A stretch of DNA of 64,000 nucleotides from Pedobacter sp. SYSU D00535 (GTDB lineage Bacteria; Bacteroidota; Bacteroidia; Sphingobacteriales; Sphingobacteriaceae). Position numbers and translations under genes: made by a program. The notes below the pieces were generated by a model. That model was not told the DNA's origin and ran no database searches. It worked only from the letters and a program-made list of their open reading frames with translations. The stretch spans positions 124,001 to 188,000 of the forward strand of contig NZ_JAFEWD010000010.1 in the NCBI RefSeq assembly GCF_017355855.1, written 5' to 3'. Shown here one piece after another: positions 45,593 through 55,386 of the stretch (positions are counted from its first letter, which is position 1; every line of letters begins with the position of its first letter).

Positions 45593-45702
45593 AATCGCAC
45601 AGTTGCCGTCCGTTTATGATACCGTAATACTATGTTCAACCGAGTATCCGTCATGCTGCCTACTTTTTTTCGGAAGGGCGTAGTTTTGGTATATCGGCTT
45701 GT

Positions 45703-46250
45703 ATGAAAAATGATTTGAATCTTATGCAACCAAAACTTCTCAAAACGATCCTTTTAATAATCTCAATCTGCTTCTCGACCGTTTCAAACTCGCAAACCGA
45801 AAATAGCCTAAAGTTGATAAGCTCTGCTTTTGCTGAGGGGAAAACTATTCCAGAGAAGTACACCTGCGACGGTGCCAATGTTTCGCCTCCACTTAGTTGG
45901 AGCGGTGTTCCAGAAAAAACCAGGAGCTTCGCTATCATTATGGATGATCCCGACGCAAATGGAACCTGGGTTCATTGGGTAGCGTATAATATTCCCGCAT
46001 CAGTGACATCTCTTCCAGAACAAATCGATATCGCAAAAATCAATGCGATTGACGGTCAAAATGGGTGGAATGAAAAAGTTATCAAGGACCTTGTCCGCCG
46101 GGAGGAAGCCATCACTACAATTTCAAATTGTATGCTTTAGATACCTTAATTGAGTCTAAAGAAAGCCTGACTAAAGATGACCTGCTAAAGAAAATGAAGG
46201 GCCATATTCTTGCTGAAACAGTTTTGACAGGAATATTTCGGAATTATTGA
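45703..46250 (+). pseudogene. YbhB/YbcL-type PEBP protein, frameshifted
   Basis: Phosphatidylethanolamine-binding-like protein with an N-terminal signal peptide (start 45703 or 45724). Family blocks are EGKTIPEKYTCDGANVSPPLSW, FAIIMDDPDANGTWVHWVAYNIP and the ligand-pocket region. The reading frame fails after NGWNEK: adding one base near 46077 gives GYQGPCPPGGSHHYNFKLYALDT and a normal end at 46250 (GHILAETVLTGIFRNY). Without it, translation stops at 46140. A single-base deletion in an otherwise well-preserved gene means recent damage or a sequencing error. A terminator follows. Confidence 0.85.
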
Positions 46251-46275
46251 TAGGCTCAGTTACCGGGTACATACT

Positions 46276-46304
46276 GCCCAATGCTGGTAGCGCCAGCATT
46301 GGGC
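46276..46304. terminator. Bidirectional terminator
   Basis: Perfect 12-bp stem GCCCAATGCTGG/CCAGCATTGGGC with a TAGCG loop, followed by TTATTATTTT on the plus strand, between the convergent PEBP and FecR-like genes. Confidence 0.88.
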
Positions 46305-46355
46305 TTATTATTTTGGTGACAGAGTACGACATGCTGATGCGCTCTTGTTCTCAAA

Positions 46356-46631
46356 TCAATACTCTGCCTTTGAACGTTTAATATTGTTCAAAAACAAGTC
46401 ATAAGCTGCATCTGCGTTTACGACTTCCTTATTAGCAACCAAGCTTTCATGCCATGCTTCATACATCTGGATGTAGACGAGCTTATTCTCTTCACTTTCC
46501 CTTATCCATGCTTTTACCTCTAGGTATTCCGATTCGGTAGCTTGCTTTGTAATGTATTTTACCAGCAATCTATGCATGTCTTTATTAAAGATTAGAGGTT
46601 CATTCAACGGTATTTTTTTAGTCAAAGTCAA
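46356..46631 (-). CDS. FecR N-terminal domain-only protein
   Basis: 91 residues. RLLVKYITKQATESEYLEVKAWIRESEENKLVY is the N-terminal, sigma-factor-binding module of Bacteroidota FecR anti-sigma factors. The usual membrane segment and periplasmic FecR domain (total about 330 residues) are missing; the protein ends 50 residues after the module. No FecI sigma factor is adjacent. It begins 15 bp after the beta-barrel gene and so is probably expressed with it. Either a truncated gene or a small free anti-sigma-like protein. Confidence 0.6.
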   Translation of the reverse strand: MTLTKKIPLNEPLIFNKDMHRLLVKYITKQATESEYLEVKAWIRESEENKLVYIQMYEAWHESLVANKEVVNADAAYDLFLNNIKRSKAEY

Positions 46632-46645
46632 AGTTCATAAAGACA

Positions 46646-49033
46646 TCAGTTCGAATCGGTCGATGATTCTTTTTTTACATCATCGTTTACAACTCCCCGT
46701 TTCGACTTCTTGATGCTTTCTTTTAGCTTGCCGAAACGTTGGATGTAATAGACCATTAGTCCCCGAGTATAGTTATGATTGTTGTTGTATTGAGCAAAAG
46801 ATGGTGTACTTAGCTCGGTAATCACATTTCTGTATTTGAGGAAGGGGTTTTTCAAGTTGATACTGAATGTAGCCTTCTTTTTGAACAGGTCCTTATTGAA
46901 ATTCAGAGAATGTGAAATATAGCCACTCGTCTCGCCCTGTATCTTTATGAAGCGGCTAGCCAGATTAACAGAAGAGGAGAGGTTCCAGCCTTTTTCCGAA
47001 TTGAAGGAATAGTTAGTTCCGAGGAATGCCTGCAGGCCTTCGCGCTTAAAGCTTCGCCCTTCTGATATTCCCTCAAAGCTAAGCAGCCTGACATTACCGC
47101 TGAAGCTGGTGTTGAACTTCTTGGTTACCGGATACTTATAATTGAAGTTGAACCCATAATTATCATATTTTCCGATGTTGCTGAAGGTTGTAACACTGAT
47201 CGAATCTTCCCGGACGAAAACTACATTTTGAACGGTATTATCGGCGAATGCATAGTTAAGCGACAAGGTGGTATTAGCTTTTTTGAAACGATTATAGCGG
47301 AGCTCGAAATTGTGAGTCAGGGCGGCCTGGAGCGAAGGATTTCCGTAGCTGTAGTTCAGCGGGTTATTTTTATTAACGAAGGGATTAAGCTGACCAATTC
47401 CCGGTCGTTCTATCCGCTGTGTATAGCCCAGATTGATGCTGCTGACGCCGTACTTGCGCTGAATAGAAAACGAAGGAATGAGATTGGTATAAGTCGTTTT
47501 GAAATCATCAGCAAACATAAAGTCGGCTTTCACATTTGTCCGCTCGAGACGAACACCTGCTTTGATGCCCCAGTTCTTTAGCTTGATCTGGTAAGAGTTA
47601 TATAGGCCGAGCACGTTTTGCAGATACTGCAGATCGTCATTTTGTGATGCGGTTGTTGCATCTGATCTGCTGAAATTCTCCCTCGTGATGTATTTAATTC
47701 CTCCCTCGACGGTGATTTTTTTGAATGGATGAAAATAGTCTAACTGGGCGGTCTGTTCTTCAGTTCCCGACTCATTCTGCTGGTAAAGGTCCTGTAAGTT
47801 TCCTCCGTTGAATTTATTATCGATGATACCATTAGATGATGATCTTACATACTTATAAGATGTTGTAAGCAGTCTTTCTTTATTCCCTTTAAATCCCATC
47901 TGATAGTTGGCACCCCAGTCCAGACTGCTAAAATCGTTTTGGTTTTCGCTAAACAAATTATAATCGGAATTTATCGTCCCCTCATTGCTGAAAATGTTGA
48001 ATTCCTGTTCAGCTGTCTGGCGACTGTCTTCGTTGTACCGACCGAACGAAGCTGTCAGTAAGTTCAAAGAATCGAGCTCATAGGTAAATTCTGTGTTGTA
48101 GTAAAAGACGTTGCCGCTTCTGTCTGATGTACCTCTGTGGAACTGATCGTAGGATTGTGGGGATACCGTCCTGCGGCTGTTTTCAAAACTGTAGCCGGGG
48201 TTGCCCGTGAAATATCTATCAGCATAGCCGAACATTCCAAACCTGCCTTTTTTAATACCCAGATTTACCCAGGGCCCGCCGCCAAACAGCGTATTATGAA
48301 ATACACCGACTAATCCGTTGTAACCTTCAGCAGGCTTTTTGGTTATGATGTTTATGATTCCTCCCACTCCTTCGCTTTCATATTTCGCGGGAGGCATGGT
48401 CATCACTTCAACCTTTAAGACGTTTGCCGCCTGCATACTCCGCAAGGCCTCCTTCGGACTTCTGGCGGTCAGTCCTGAGGGCTTGCCATTGATAAGGATC
48501 TTAAAATTTGACTGGCCGTTTAATTGTACATTATCGTCGGCATCTACGGTAAGTAAGGGGATCTTCGAAATCATTTCAAGCATTGTTTGACCTTTACTAT
48601 CCGGGTCGGCTTGGATATCATAACTGATCTTATCAATGTCCTGGCTGATAAGGCTCTTCTTGCCTGTAACCACCACATCCTTCAGCGTCTTAGTATTGTT
48701 CTTAATCCGGATAACACCTGCGTCGGTGACTGCGTTTGATTTGCCGCTAAGCTCGATAGTTTGGATAGTTGGTCTATATCCCATGAAAGCAATTGTCAGA
48801 GAAAATAACCCTTCCGGAAGATTCCTGAATTCAAGAGTTCCATCTTCTTTGCTGAGGGTGGTCTGAACAACGGCAGGCCCTTTCTTAAGTACTGCTGTGG
48901 CGAATGCTATAGGTTCTGAAGTGGTAGAATCTATAACGCTTGCCTTGATCGTGTATTTATTTTCGGGTGTCTGTGCGAACAGGACGGCGGGTATATAACT
49001 TAGCAACAGAAATAGAAGTAGATAACTCTTCAT
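46646..49033 (-). CDS. Outer-membrane beta-barrel (TonB-receptor-like) protein
   Basis: 795 residues from ATG 49033, which gives a proper signal peptide (MKSYLLLFLLLSYIPAVLFAQ); the longer frame from 49078 would hide it. The carboxypeptidase regulatory-like domain (about 25-105: IKASVIDSTTSEPIAFATAVL) is followed by a plug-like part with LKDVVVTGKKSLI and INGKPSGL, then a large barrel rich in aromatic strands. This is the outer membrane beta-barrel family near TonB-dependent receptors, not a SusC, and no SusD is next to it. Substrate unknown. A FecR-type module gene follows on the same strand. Confidence 0.87.
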   Translation of the reverse strand: MKSYLLLFLLLSYIPAVLFAQTPENKYTIKASVIDSTTSEPIAFATAVLKKGPAVVQTTLSKEDGTLEFRNLPEGLFSLTIAFMGYRPTIQTIELSGKSNAVTDAGVIRIKNNTKTLKDVVVTGKKSLISQDIDKISYDIQADPDSKGQTMLEMISKIPLLTVDADDNVQLNGQSNFKILINGKPSGLTARSPKEALRSMQAANVLKVEVMTMPPAKYESEGVGGIINIITKKPAEGYNGLVGVFHNTLFGGGPWVNLGIKKGRFGMFGYADRYFTGNPGYSFENSRRTVSPQSYDQFHRGTSDRSGNVFYYNTEFTYELDSLNLLTASFGRYNEDSRQTAEQEFNIFSNEGTINSDYNLFSENQNDFSSLDWGANYQMGFKGNKERLLTTSYKYVRSSSNGIIDNKFNGGNLQDLYQQNESGTEEQTAQLDYFHPFKKITVEGGIKYITRENFSRSDATTASQNDDLQYLQNVLGLYNSYQIKLKNWGIKAGVRLERTNVKADFMFADDFKTTYTNLIPSFSIQRKYGVSSINLGYTQRIERPGIGQLNPFVNKNNPLNYSYGNPSLQAALTHNFELRYNRFKKANTTLSLNYAFADNTVQNVVFVREDSISVTTFSNIGKYDNYGFNFNYKYPVTKKFNTSFSGNVRLLSFEGISEGRSFKREGLQAFLGTNYSFNSEKGWNLSSSVNLASRFIKIQGETSGYISHSLNFNKDLFKKKATFSINLKNPFLKYRNVITELSTPSFAQYNNNHNYTRGLMVYYIQRFGKLKESIKKSKRGVVNDDVKKESSTDSN

Positions 49034-49285
49034 TGGAATAAGATTTAATTCTGCCGAACTCGTATAAATATGTGCCATCTCTTTAATTAATTGTCATATA
49101 GTGGTTTACGGTTTATTTGATACCTGATAAGTGTATCGATTCCGAACTGTGGGTGTACGGATTTATTCGCGACAATAATAAGATCATTAATAGGGAAGCT
49201 CCACTGGGCGATTTAATCAATCTGTTCGTAAGATTTTCGCAGGGTTGATATTGATCACTTTTATCATATGGAAACCTATAATCAT
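49034..49285. other. Upstream region of beta-barrel gene
   Basis: 250 bp between the beta-barrel gene and the permease relic. It contains GTGTATCG (49131) and GTGTACGG (49153), partly like the GTGTCCG-N5-GATACA motif seen near the NtrC-type regulator; otherwise nothing recognised. Confidence 0.3.
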
Positions 49286-49592
49286 CTAGCTAATTGAAAG
49301 AGCACAAAGTCCGGCAAGTATAAATTGGGAAAATTCCAGTTCGACTCTAAAGTAATAGTCTTGCAACCAGCAATGTAGAATGATATAGGTGAGCGGAAAG
49401 GTAATTGCAATCGCTACAAGGATAAGTTTACTGAAGTCCGCTAAGAAGATAGAAACTCAGTTCATACTGAGCCCATAGAGAGATTACAATTGCATTTGCA
49501 GATGCGATAGCCAGACTAATCAGGCTGAAGAAAAAATAGAATTTTCTCTTTTTTAGCCGCCTTCTAAACGCTTTTAGGTTGTGTATCTTCAT
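49286..49592 (-). pseudogene. ABC permease (FtsX type) relic with internal deletion
   Basis: From ATG 49592 the frame reads a permease N-terminus with basic patch and first membrane span (KRKFYFFFSLISLAIA...YELSF). It then meets a stop; the other frame from about 49475 reads the last part of the same kind of protein (LADFSKLILVAIAITFPLTY, ending at 49286). The central 650-700 residues are gone. Compare the full 803-residue permease at 52812-55223. A dead remnant of a second such gene. Confidence 0.65.
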
Positions 49593-49744
49593 TCAAGAGC
49601 TTGACTATTAGCTAAAGTTCTGCACTGTTATGGGTATAATAGCATTATTTTTACAAAAAACTCAGGAGTATCCACAAGCCCGTATTTCCGGAGGTAATAT
49701 ACCCAAGAATTTACATGTCAGAGGAGCCGTTCATATTCGAAATC

Positions 49745-52276
49745 TTATTTCACTACAGGGCTTAAAATTATCCATGTTTCACCTGGTGCAGTACCTGGCA
49801 AGCCCTCCTCATATTTTTTCATCAGGTTGTTCCAGGCAGTAACTCTTGGATTGTTCTCCTCAGTTTTTTGATTTAACTTATCCAGGCTTTCACCTTTAGG
49901 GATACTGATAACCAACATCAGCTGCCTTTCGTTTTTAAACATAAGTAACTGTTGAAAATCAGCATTGCAAAAGCCCTGAGCCACTTCCGGCCACTTTTCA
50001 AATTGAATGATATGATGGTTCAGATATTCGCTTTGCATGACCGAATCCTTCACCAGGTTGGTAGTTAAAATAATGTCATCCCATTCTTTAGCTATTGGAG
50101 AGCCAGGACACTGTAATTGGCGCTTAAACTGATAAAACGGACTGTTATAGATCTTTACCTGATCTCCTTTGAAGCGTTCCATGAGATCTTTTCGAATTGG
50201 ATAGGGATTTTCGATAGCTCCATAGATTATTGAATGGTTATTCCATTGGTATAGATTTGACGGGGGTAGACCATTCTTTTTGCAAATCTCAAGGAGTGCA
50301 TTCGTATCGTGCTTAACGCCGTTTTCACTAATAATCTCAACTACTTTTGTTCGCTCGGAACGGTTGATCTCCCAACCCGCCGACTGAGGTGCTTTTTCTT
50401 TAAGAAGGTATTTAAAAGGTCCCTGAAGACCTGCAGCCAGGCGAATACTATCTGACACCCAGGGACCATTGTTTGACCAAACGTTCCCGGGTCCATTGGC
50501 ATTCTGCAGATACTTGTCTGATCGGGTCCAGTTATCTTTTACTGTGAAAAAGGAAGAGCCTTCATCGGTGTAGAGGTAAAACCAATGGTATGGATCGTGC
50601 GGGTAAGGTGCCTTGTAAATACTATCAATATAATTCTCTACAATAAAGGAGGCCGGTTGAGCAGATAAGGTATAGATCGAGGAAACATCGTACATATGCT
50701 TGGCATAGCGATGAATTTTATTGGCTGCAATGCGGTTATTTCTCATAGTGTTCACCGTCCTCGACCATCCCCATCCCATAGAAATTCCCATGTAAGAGAG
50801 TTCGCTAATATCATTATGTTCGATATTTATTCCTTTTACGTATCCTGCACCGATACCGATAGTTCCCCAGTCTTCATTTGCTACATCAGTTATAAGGTTA
50901 TTGCTCATTAATACATTTGTACAGACGTCTCTTTCATCCTTTGGATTATATGGAAAATGGACTTCCTGCCCTTCGTCTGTAAAAACACCAACATACATAC
51001 CTGTGCCTGAAATATCTTTAAATAGATTCCCCTGTATGATGTCGTCATGGGTTCCTCTTTTATAGTCCAGCCCGGTGGAACCAAGATGTTCGAACCTGCA
51101 GCCTTCGAATTTGGTATGATGAGCGAAGGCCACTTCGGCTGCTGCCGGGGGACGGCCTACCCATGCCTGATTTTCCAATGATTTTTTATCCGGTGTTCCG
51201 GGGATCTCCAACTTATACGCATCAAGCATATACATCCCGTACTGATGAGGGACGTGCCCTTCTTTAGAAGGACGCAACCAGGTTGTATGCTGGAATGAAA
51301 TTCCCTTGAACGATACGTAAGATACAGGGTGATCGATCGTTCCCTGAATCCTGACTAAAGTTTCTATTGCAGGCACAGTAACCTCAGCGGTAGCCAGGTT
51401 CTCATTACTCTTCGGCCAATAATATACCTTCTGATTTTTTTTATCCAGATACCACTCACCTGGCTCATTCAAAAACTGAATAGCATTGCTCAAATAAAAC
51501 GCGGAATTTCCAGTTTCTTTTGAGATCCACGGCGCCGGCCAGGGATGTTCTGATTGGATCCGACTCTCTGGTTCATAAAAGGACAAAGTAGCGCTATCAG
51601 CTTTGATCTGAACAGATTTAATTCGCAACACCGCAATCGCCCACCATTGATGAATAAACATCTCTACACCGGGAGCATCTTGTATTTCAGCAATGGGCCT
51701 TGGTATTCCGCAGGTTTGATTTTTGTGATCCCAGGACAATATCCTGTTCATGACCCCCACCTTCGTGTCTCTTGATCGTAATGCCTTTATATTATTAACA
51801 TACAGTTGTCTGAAGTCCAATACTATATCACCAAATACTGGTGCATCTGCTACCCATACATGCCCCTGCGCTTCAGCAGGTAAGCCAGCAACTGCTGCTC
51901 CTGCTTTTTTCCAACCGCTTATAGTAATACCTCCGCTTAATACAGGTTTTTCGCCAGGGGCAGCCTGAAATACAGTCGGGCTGGACGCAGTGCCTGAATC
52001 CTCCTGTCGGATAAATAGGGGTTCATGCAATCTGTAGACTCCTCCTTTCAAGATGATGTAAACACCATTAGCTGCGGTAGGGTCTGACAAACGCCTTAAT
52101 TCGCGTGCTTTGCGAAGGGCTAGTCCAATGTCTTTTAAAGGTTTGTTTTTAGTTCCGGGATTAGAATTGGAACCAGCCGGAGAAACCCAGATTTCTACGG
52201 CTTTCACTTCTATTGTAAAGCAGCTAATGAATAGGAATAAAAATGCATTGGCAAAAAGCCTGATCGTCCTGGTCAT
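49745..52276 (-). CDS. Right-handed beta-helix protein with C-terminal L-rhamnose mutarotase-like domain
   Basis: 843 residues with a signal peptide ending IEVKAVEIWVSP. From about 30 to 640 it is a parallel beta-helix of the carbohydrate-active type: GGVYRLHEPLFIRQEDSG, WYLDKKNQKVYYWP, LDYKRGTHDDIIQGN and MGWGWSRTVNTMRNN fit GH141-like proteins (family members act on fucose- or xylose-containing glycans). The last about 100 residues (NHHIIQFEKWPEV..., MLVISIPKG, WNNLMKKYEEGLPG) resemble the ferredoxin-like L-rhamnose mutarotase fold. The fusion suggests work on a rhamnose- or fucose-containing polysaccharide outside the cytoplasm. No PUL partners are next to it. Family call moderate; substrate is inference. 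Confidence 0.7.
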   Translation of the reverse strand: MTRTIRLFANAFLFLFISCFTIEVKAVEIWVSPAGSNSNPGTKNKPLKDIGLALRKARELRRLSDPTAANGVYIILKGGVYRLHEPLFIRQEDSGTASSPTVFQAAPGEKPVLSGGITISGWKKAGAAVAGLPAEAQGHVWVADAPVFGDIVLDFRQLYVNNIKALRSRDTKVGVMNRILSWDHKNQTCGIPRPIAEIQDAPGVEMFIHQWWAIAVLRIKSVQIKADSATLSFYEPESRIQSEHPWPAPWISKETGNSAFYLSNAIQFLNEPGEWYLDKKNQKVYYWPKSNENLATAEVTVPAIETLVRIQGTIDHPVSYVSFKGISFQHTTWLRPSKEGHVPHQYGMYMLDAYKLEIPGTPDKKSLENQAWVGRPPAAAEVAFAHHTKFEGCRFEHLGSTGLDYKRGTHDDIIQGNLFKDISGTGMYVGVFTDEGQEVHFPYNPKDERDVCTNVLMSNNLITDVANEDWGTIGIGAGYVKGINIEHNDISELSYMGISMGWGWSRTVNTMRNNRIAANKIHRYAKHMYDVSSIYTLSAQPASFIVENYIDSIYKAPYPHDPYHWFYLYTDEGSSFFTVKDNWTRSDKYLQNANGPGNVWSNNGPWVSDSIRLAAGLQGPFKYLLKEKAPQSAGWEINRSERTKVVEIISENGVKHDTNALLEICKKNGLPPSNLYQWNNHSIIYGAIENPYPIRKDLMERFKGDQVKIYNSPFYQFKRQLQCPGSPIAKEWDDIILTTNLVKDSVMQSEYLNHHIIQFEKWPEVAQGFCNADFQQLLMFKNERQLMLVISIPKGESLDKLNQKTEENNPRVTAWNNLMKKYEEGLPGTAPGETWIILSPVVK

Positions 52277-52811
52277 ATAGTAGTCATGAGGTTAATAATC
52301 GTATTGTAGGTATAGGACGTATTTTTTGCGGTATCTTGCAAAGTGGCGGTCTTGCTTACTCATATTAAAGCGTTCTGTATCTTATGCCGTATTTCGTTTA
52401 GCTTAAGCTAGAGGAATGCCATTTTTGATAATGTGGTTGTATTCAATGGTTTAACTACTTGTTTTCGGTGTTGGTCGTTCGGATATGAACATTCAGTGTC
52501 CGTATTTGATACACCGAATGTCTTTTAATAATTGAAGTGGTATGATGTTCCCGGCTCGGACAATACCAGATCAGATGAAACGCTCACAGTATCGGTTCTG
52601 CGTTGTATAATTTCGAAAGACAAGCGCTCGCATCATTGACATGATTTCTACAAGGCTCCTCTATAGTATCCCAGAAGTTTTGTCCTCATCATGACATCAC
52701 AGCCTGCATTAATGAGGTTGAAACTTGCCCTATCCAGATTGGTCTTGGCGATGGCACTGCCTGTTGTTCGGATTCGAACACATTTTATGCGGCAGTACAT
52801 CTCGTGATTTA
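52277..52811. other. Intergenic region with inverted repeat
   Basis: 535 bp without a protein frame of interest, between the permease stop and the beta-helix gene start. It holds an imperfect inverted repeat ACATTCAGTGT (52489-52499) / ACACCGAATGT (52511-52521), inside which lies GTGTCCG-N5-GATACA (52496-52513), a motif repeated at 57537-57554. That might be a site for the NtrC-type regulator. Confidence 0.4.
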
Positions 52812-55223
52812 TCACTCGGTTCTTAAACTCCTGACAGGGTTAGTGATTGCTGCTTTTAAGGCTTGCCCGCTCACCACCAGACACGCGATTACCAAAACTA
52901 TCGTCCCTGGTAAAATAAACATCCACCATTCCAGCGTAATCCTGTACGAAAAGATTTGCAGCCACTGAGTTGCCGCATAATAGAAAACCGGAAGTATAAT
53001 TGCGAAGGATATCAGCACCAGCTGGATGTATTCTTTCGATAATAGCATTAAGATTCTGGGAACAGAGGCGCCTACCACCTTACGAATCCCTATTTCTTTA
53101 GTGCGCTTAACCACGGTCAGGGAGGCAAGACCCAGCAGGCCAAGAGATGCAACAATAATGGACATGATGCTGAAAAGTTTCAGTAGCTTACTAAATACGA
53201 CGTCTTCCTGGTACTGTTTGTTGAAGAAGCTATCCATAAAATAGTATACAAATGGATCGTCGGGATAATGCTTTTTCCAAACCCTTTCGAGGTGCTTCAA
53301 TGTTGAAGCGCGGTTTGCAGACCCGGTTTTGAAGGTATAGTATCCGAACTCGAAGGGGTGATCAAAGTAGAATACGACCGGCTCTACATTCTTTCTTAGC
53401 GACTCATGATGGAAGTCCTGAATAACACCTACGATTGTTCTCTTTTTATTATGCCTGTTCAAGAATTGCGCATTAACTGCATCTTCAGGATTTTGGAATC
53501 CAAGTGCCTTCGCTGCAGTTGCGTTGATCATACAGTTTCGATCATGTTTGTCATTTTCATTGATATTTCTTCCAGCCAGCAATTTCAACCCGAAAGTTTT
53601 AAGATAGCCGTCATCTGTGTTTGAAGTCCAGAAGGTTCTTTTCTTGTCGTTCTGACTTCCTACCAGACGTATAGATTCGTCGTGGAAGCGCAGTTCTTCT
53701 CCCGGAATGTTCATCGATGCCGTCCCAGCTACAAAGGCGCTGCTTTTCAGGATCTCGTCGCGGAAGGCCAGAAAGCGCTGATATCTCAATGAGTCAGTGT
53801 TTTTTGATGCTGGTCCGACTAAACTGATTGTATGTGAGGTGTTGAAGCCTACATCGAAGCTTTGCATATAATTAATCTGCATGTTTGCAATGATGGTACA
53901 TCCTATTGTGAAGATGGAAAGCAGCATCTGAAAAACAACGAGTCCGTTTTTAATCAAACTCTTACTTTCCCGCAGTCTGTATTGTCTTTTTAAGATAAAG
54001 GCAGGATTGTATCGGGCAATGAGCCGTGCGGGAAATATGGCCGAAGCAACGGAAAGAGCAATTATTAGGATCAGATACCATAACCACCTGTAGTTCATTC
54101 CCTGAGTGATGTAGAAAGTGGCGGAGAGGTATCCCGAGAGCCAATTTACAAACAGGAAGTAAAGACCGAGTCCGGCAAGAGCTGTCACCAGGCTAATTAT
54201 CAGTGCTTCAACGATAAACTGATTGATAATATGCGAAACCTTTGCTCCATAAACTTTCCGAACCATGATCTCTTCTGCCCGTTGAAAAGCTTGAGCCAGG
54301 GACAAATTGATATAGTTGATCCAGGCTGCTACCAGGATAAAGAATGCAACGCAGATCAAGGCGTAGAGGATGGCTTTGTCGCGACCCGGAATGGGCTCGC
54401 CGGTCATGCCTTTCGCAAAATGAATTTCCCGTACCGGCCTCAACTTATAAAAGCCTTTCAGATTCTTTTCCCGCAGATCAGGCACATTATCAGCGGCTAT
54501 TTTTTCCAGTTGAGCTTCAACTTTTGCCATGTCCTTTACATTGGAGTTGAGTTTCACATACGTAAATACCCATGGATTTCTGAAGTCGCCTCTTTGCGGA
54601 CCATCGTATAAGATCTCCTCCAATGTGCTCCATGAGATCAGAAAGTCGAACTTTACGGCTGTATTGTCGGGCAAGTCTGCAAATACTGCGGTAATGACAA
54701 AGGGGATATGCTCATTTAAGTAAATCGACTTACCAATCGGATCAGCTTCGCCAAAGTAAACTTTGGCCAGCGACTGAGAAATTGCCATCATATTTGGGGC
54801 TGACAAAGCCTTTTCCCTGTTTCCGCTCAATAGCTTCAATTCGAAAACGTTTAGAAAAGAACTATCCACCCAGGCACCTTTTTGATATCCTTTAGCCTTT
54901 TGATTGAAAAGAAGACAGTTCTCGTTGTACATCTTTGCAACGTGCTCTGCTTCTGGCATATTTTCCTGCAAAAATGTACTCAGCCCGGTATGTGTCCGCG
55001 CACTTTTTACCACGACTTCATTTGCTTGTGATTCAAAGTAATCTACCCTGTATACGCTTTCAGCGTTAGGCAAATAGCTGTCATAGCTGAACTCATATGT
55101 CACGTAGTTCATGAGTATTAAAAAGGTAGCGAGCCCTATCGAGAGGCCTATGATGTTGATAAGCGAGAATGATTTTCGCTTAATCAGATTGCGGATTGCG
55201 GTGGTAATATGGTGCTTGAACAT
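52812..55223 (-). CDS. MacB/FtsX-type ABC transporter permease
   Basis: 803 residues: an N-terminal span after a basic patch (IRNLIKRKSFSLINIIGLSIGLATFLILMNYV), a MacB-type periplasmic core, three spans near 290-420 (FtsX domain), a second periplasmic core and three further spans at the end, with EIGIRKVVGASVPRI in the second FtsX domain. This two-FtsX layout is standard in Bacteroidota. It works with the ATPase at 55387 and the adaptor at 56174, encoded just upstream on the same strand, probably for export or envelope stress relief rather than import. Substrate unknown. Confidence 0.9.
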   Translation of the reverse strand: MFKHHITTAIRNLIKRKSFSLINIIGLSIGLATFLILMNYVTYEFSYDSYLPNAESVYRVDYFESQANEVVVKSARTHTGLSTFLQENMPEAEHVAKMYNENCLLFNQKAKGYQKGAWVDSSFLNVFELKLLSGNREKALSAPNMMAISQSLAKVYFGEADPIGKSIYLNEHIPFVITAVFADLPDNTAVKFDFLISWSTLEEILYDGPQRGDFRNPWVFTYVKLNSNVKDMAKVEAQLEKIAADNVPDLREKNLKGFYKLRPVREIHFAKGMTGEPIPGRDKAILYALICVAFFILVAAWINYINLSLAQAFQRAEEIMVRKVYGAKVSHIINQFIVEALIISLVTALAGLGLYFLFVNWLSGYLSATFYITQGMNYRWLWYLILIIALSVASAIFPARLIARYNPAFILKRQYRLRESKSLIKNGLVVFQMLLSIFTIGCTIIANMQINYMQSFDVGFNTSHTISLVGPASKNTDSLRYQRFLAFRDEILKSSAFVAGTASMNIPGEELRFHDESIRLVGSQNDKKRTFWTSNTDDGYLKTFGLKLLAGRNINENDKHDRNCMINATAAKALGFQNPEDAVNAQFLNRHNKKRTIVGVIQDFHHESLRKNVEPVVFYFDHPFEFGYYTFKTGSANRASTLKHLERVWKKHYPDDPFVYYFMDSFFNKQYQEDVVFSKLLKLFSIMSIIVASLGLLGLASLTVVKRTKEIGIRKVVGASVPRILMLLSKEYIQLVLISFAIILPVFYYAATQWLQIFSYRITLEWWMFILPGTIVLVIACLVVSGQALKAAITNPVRSLRTE

Positions 55224-55386
55224 GGCTGATCAGCTGAGCTTTTGCATAGATTGAAGATCGAGTGCGGGATTAGCGACGGCTGCCTTTATCGTTGGGGACA
55301 TATGGTTATTTTATACAAAGCTAGCAGGGTTTCTTGTCTCAAGATAAGTTGATGTACATGCTTCTTCCTGTTCAGGCTTTATTTCG

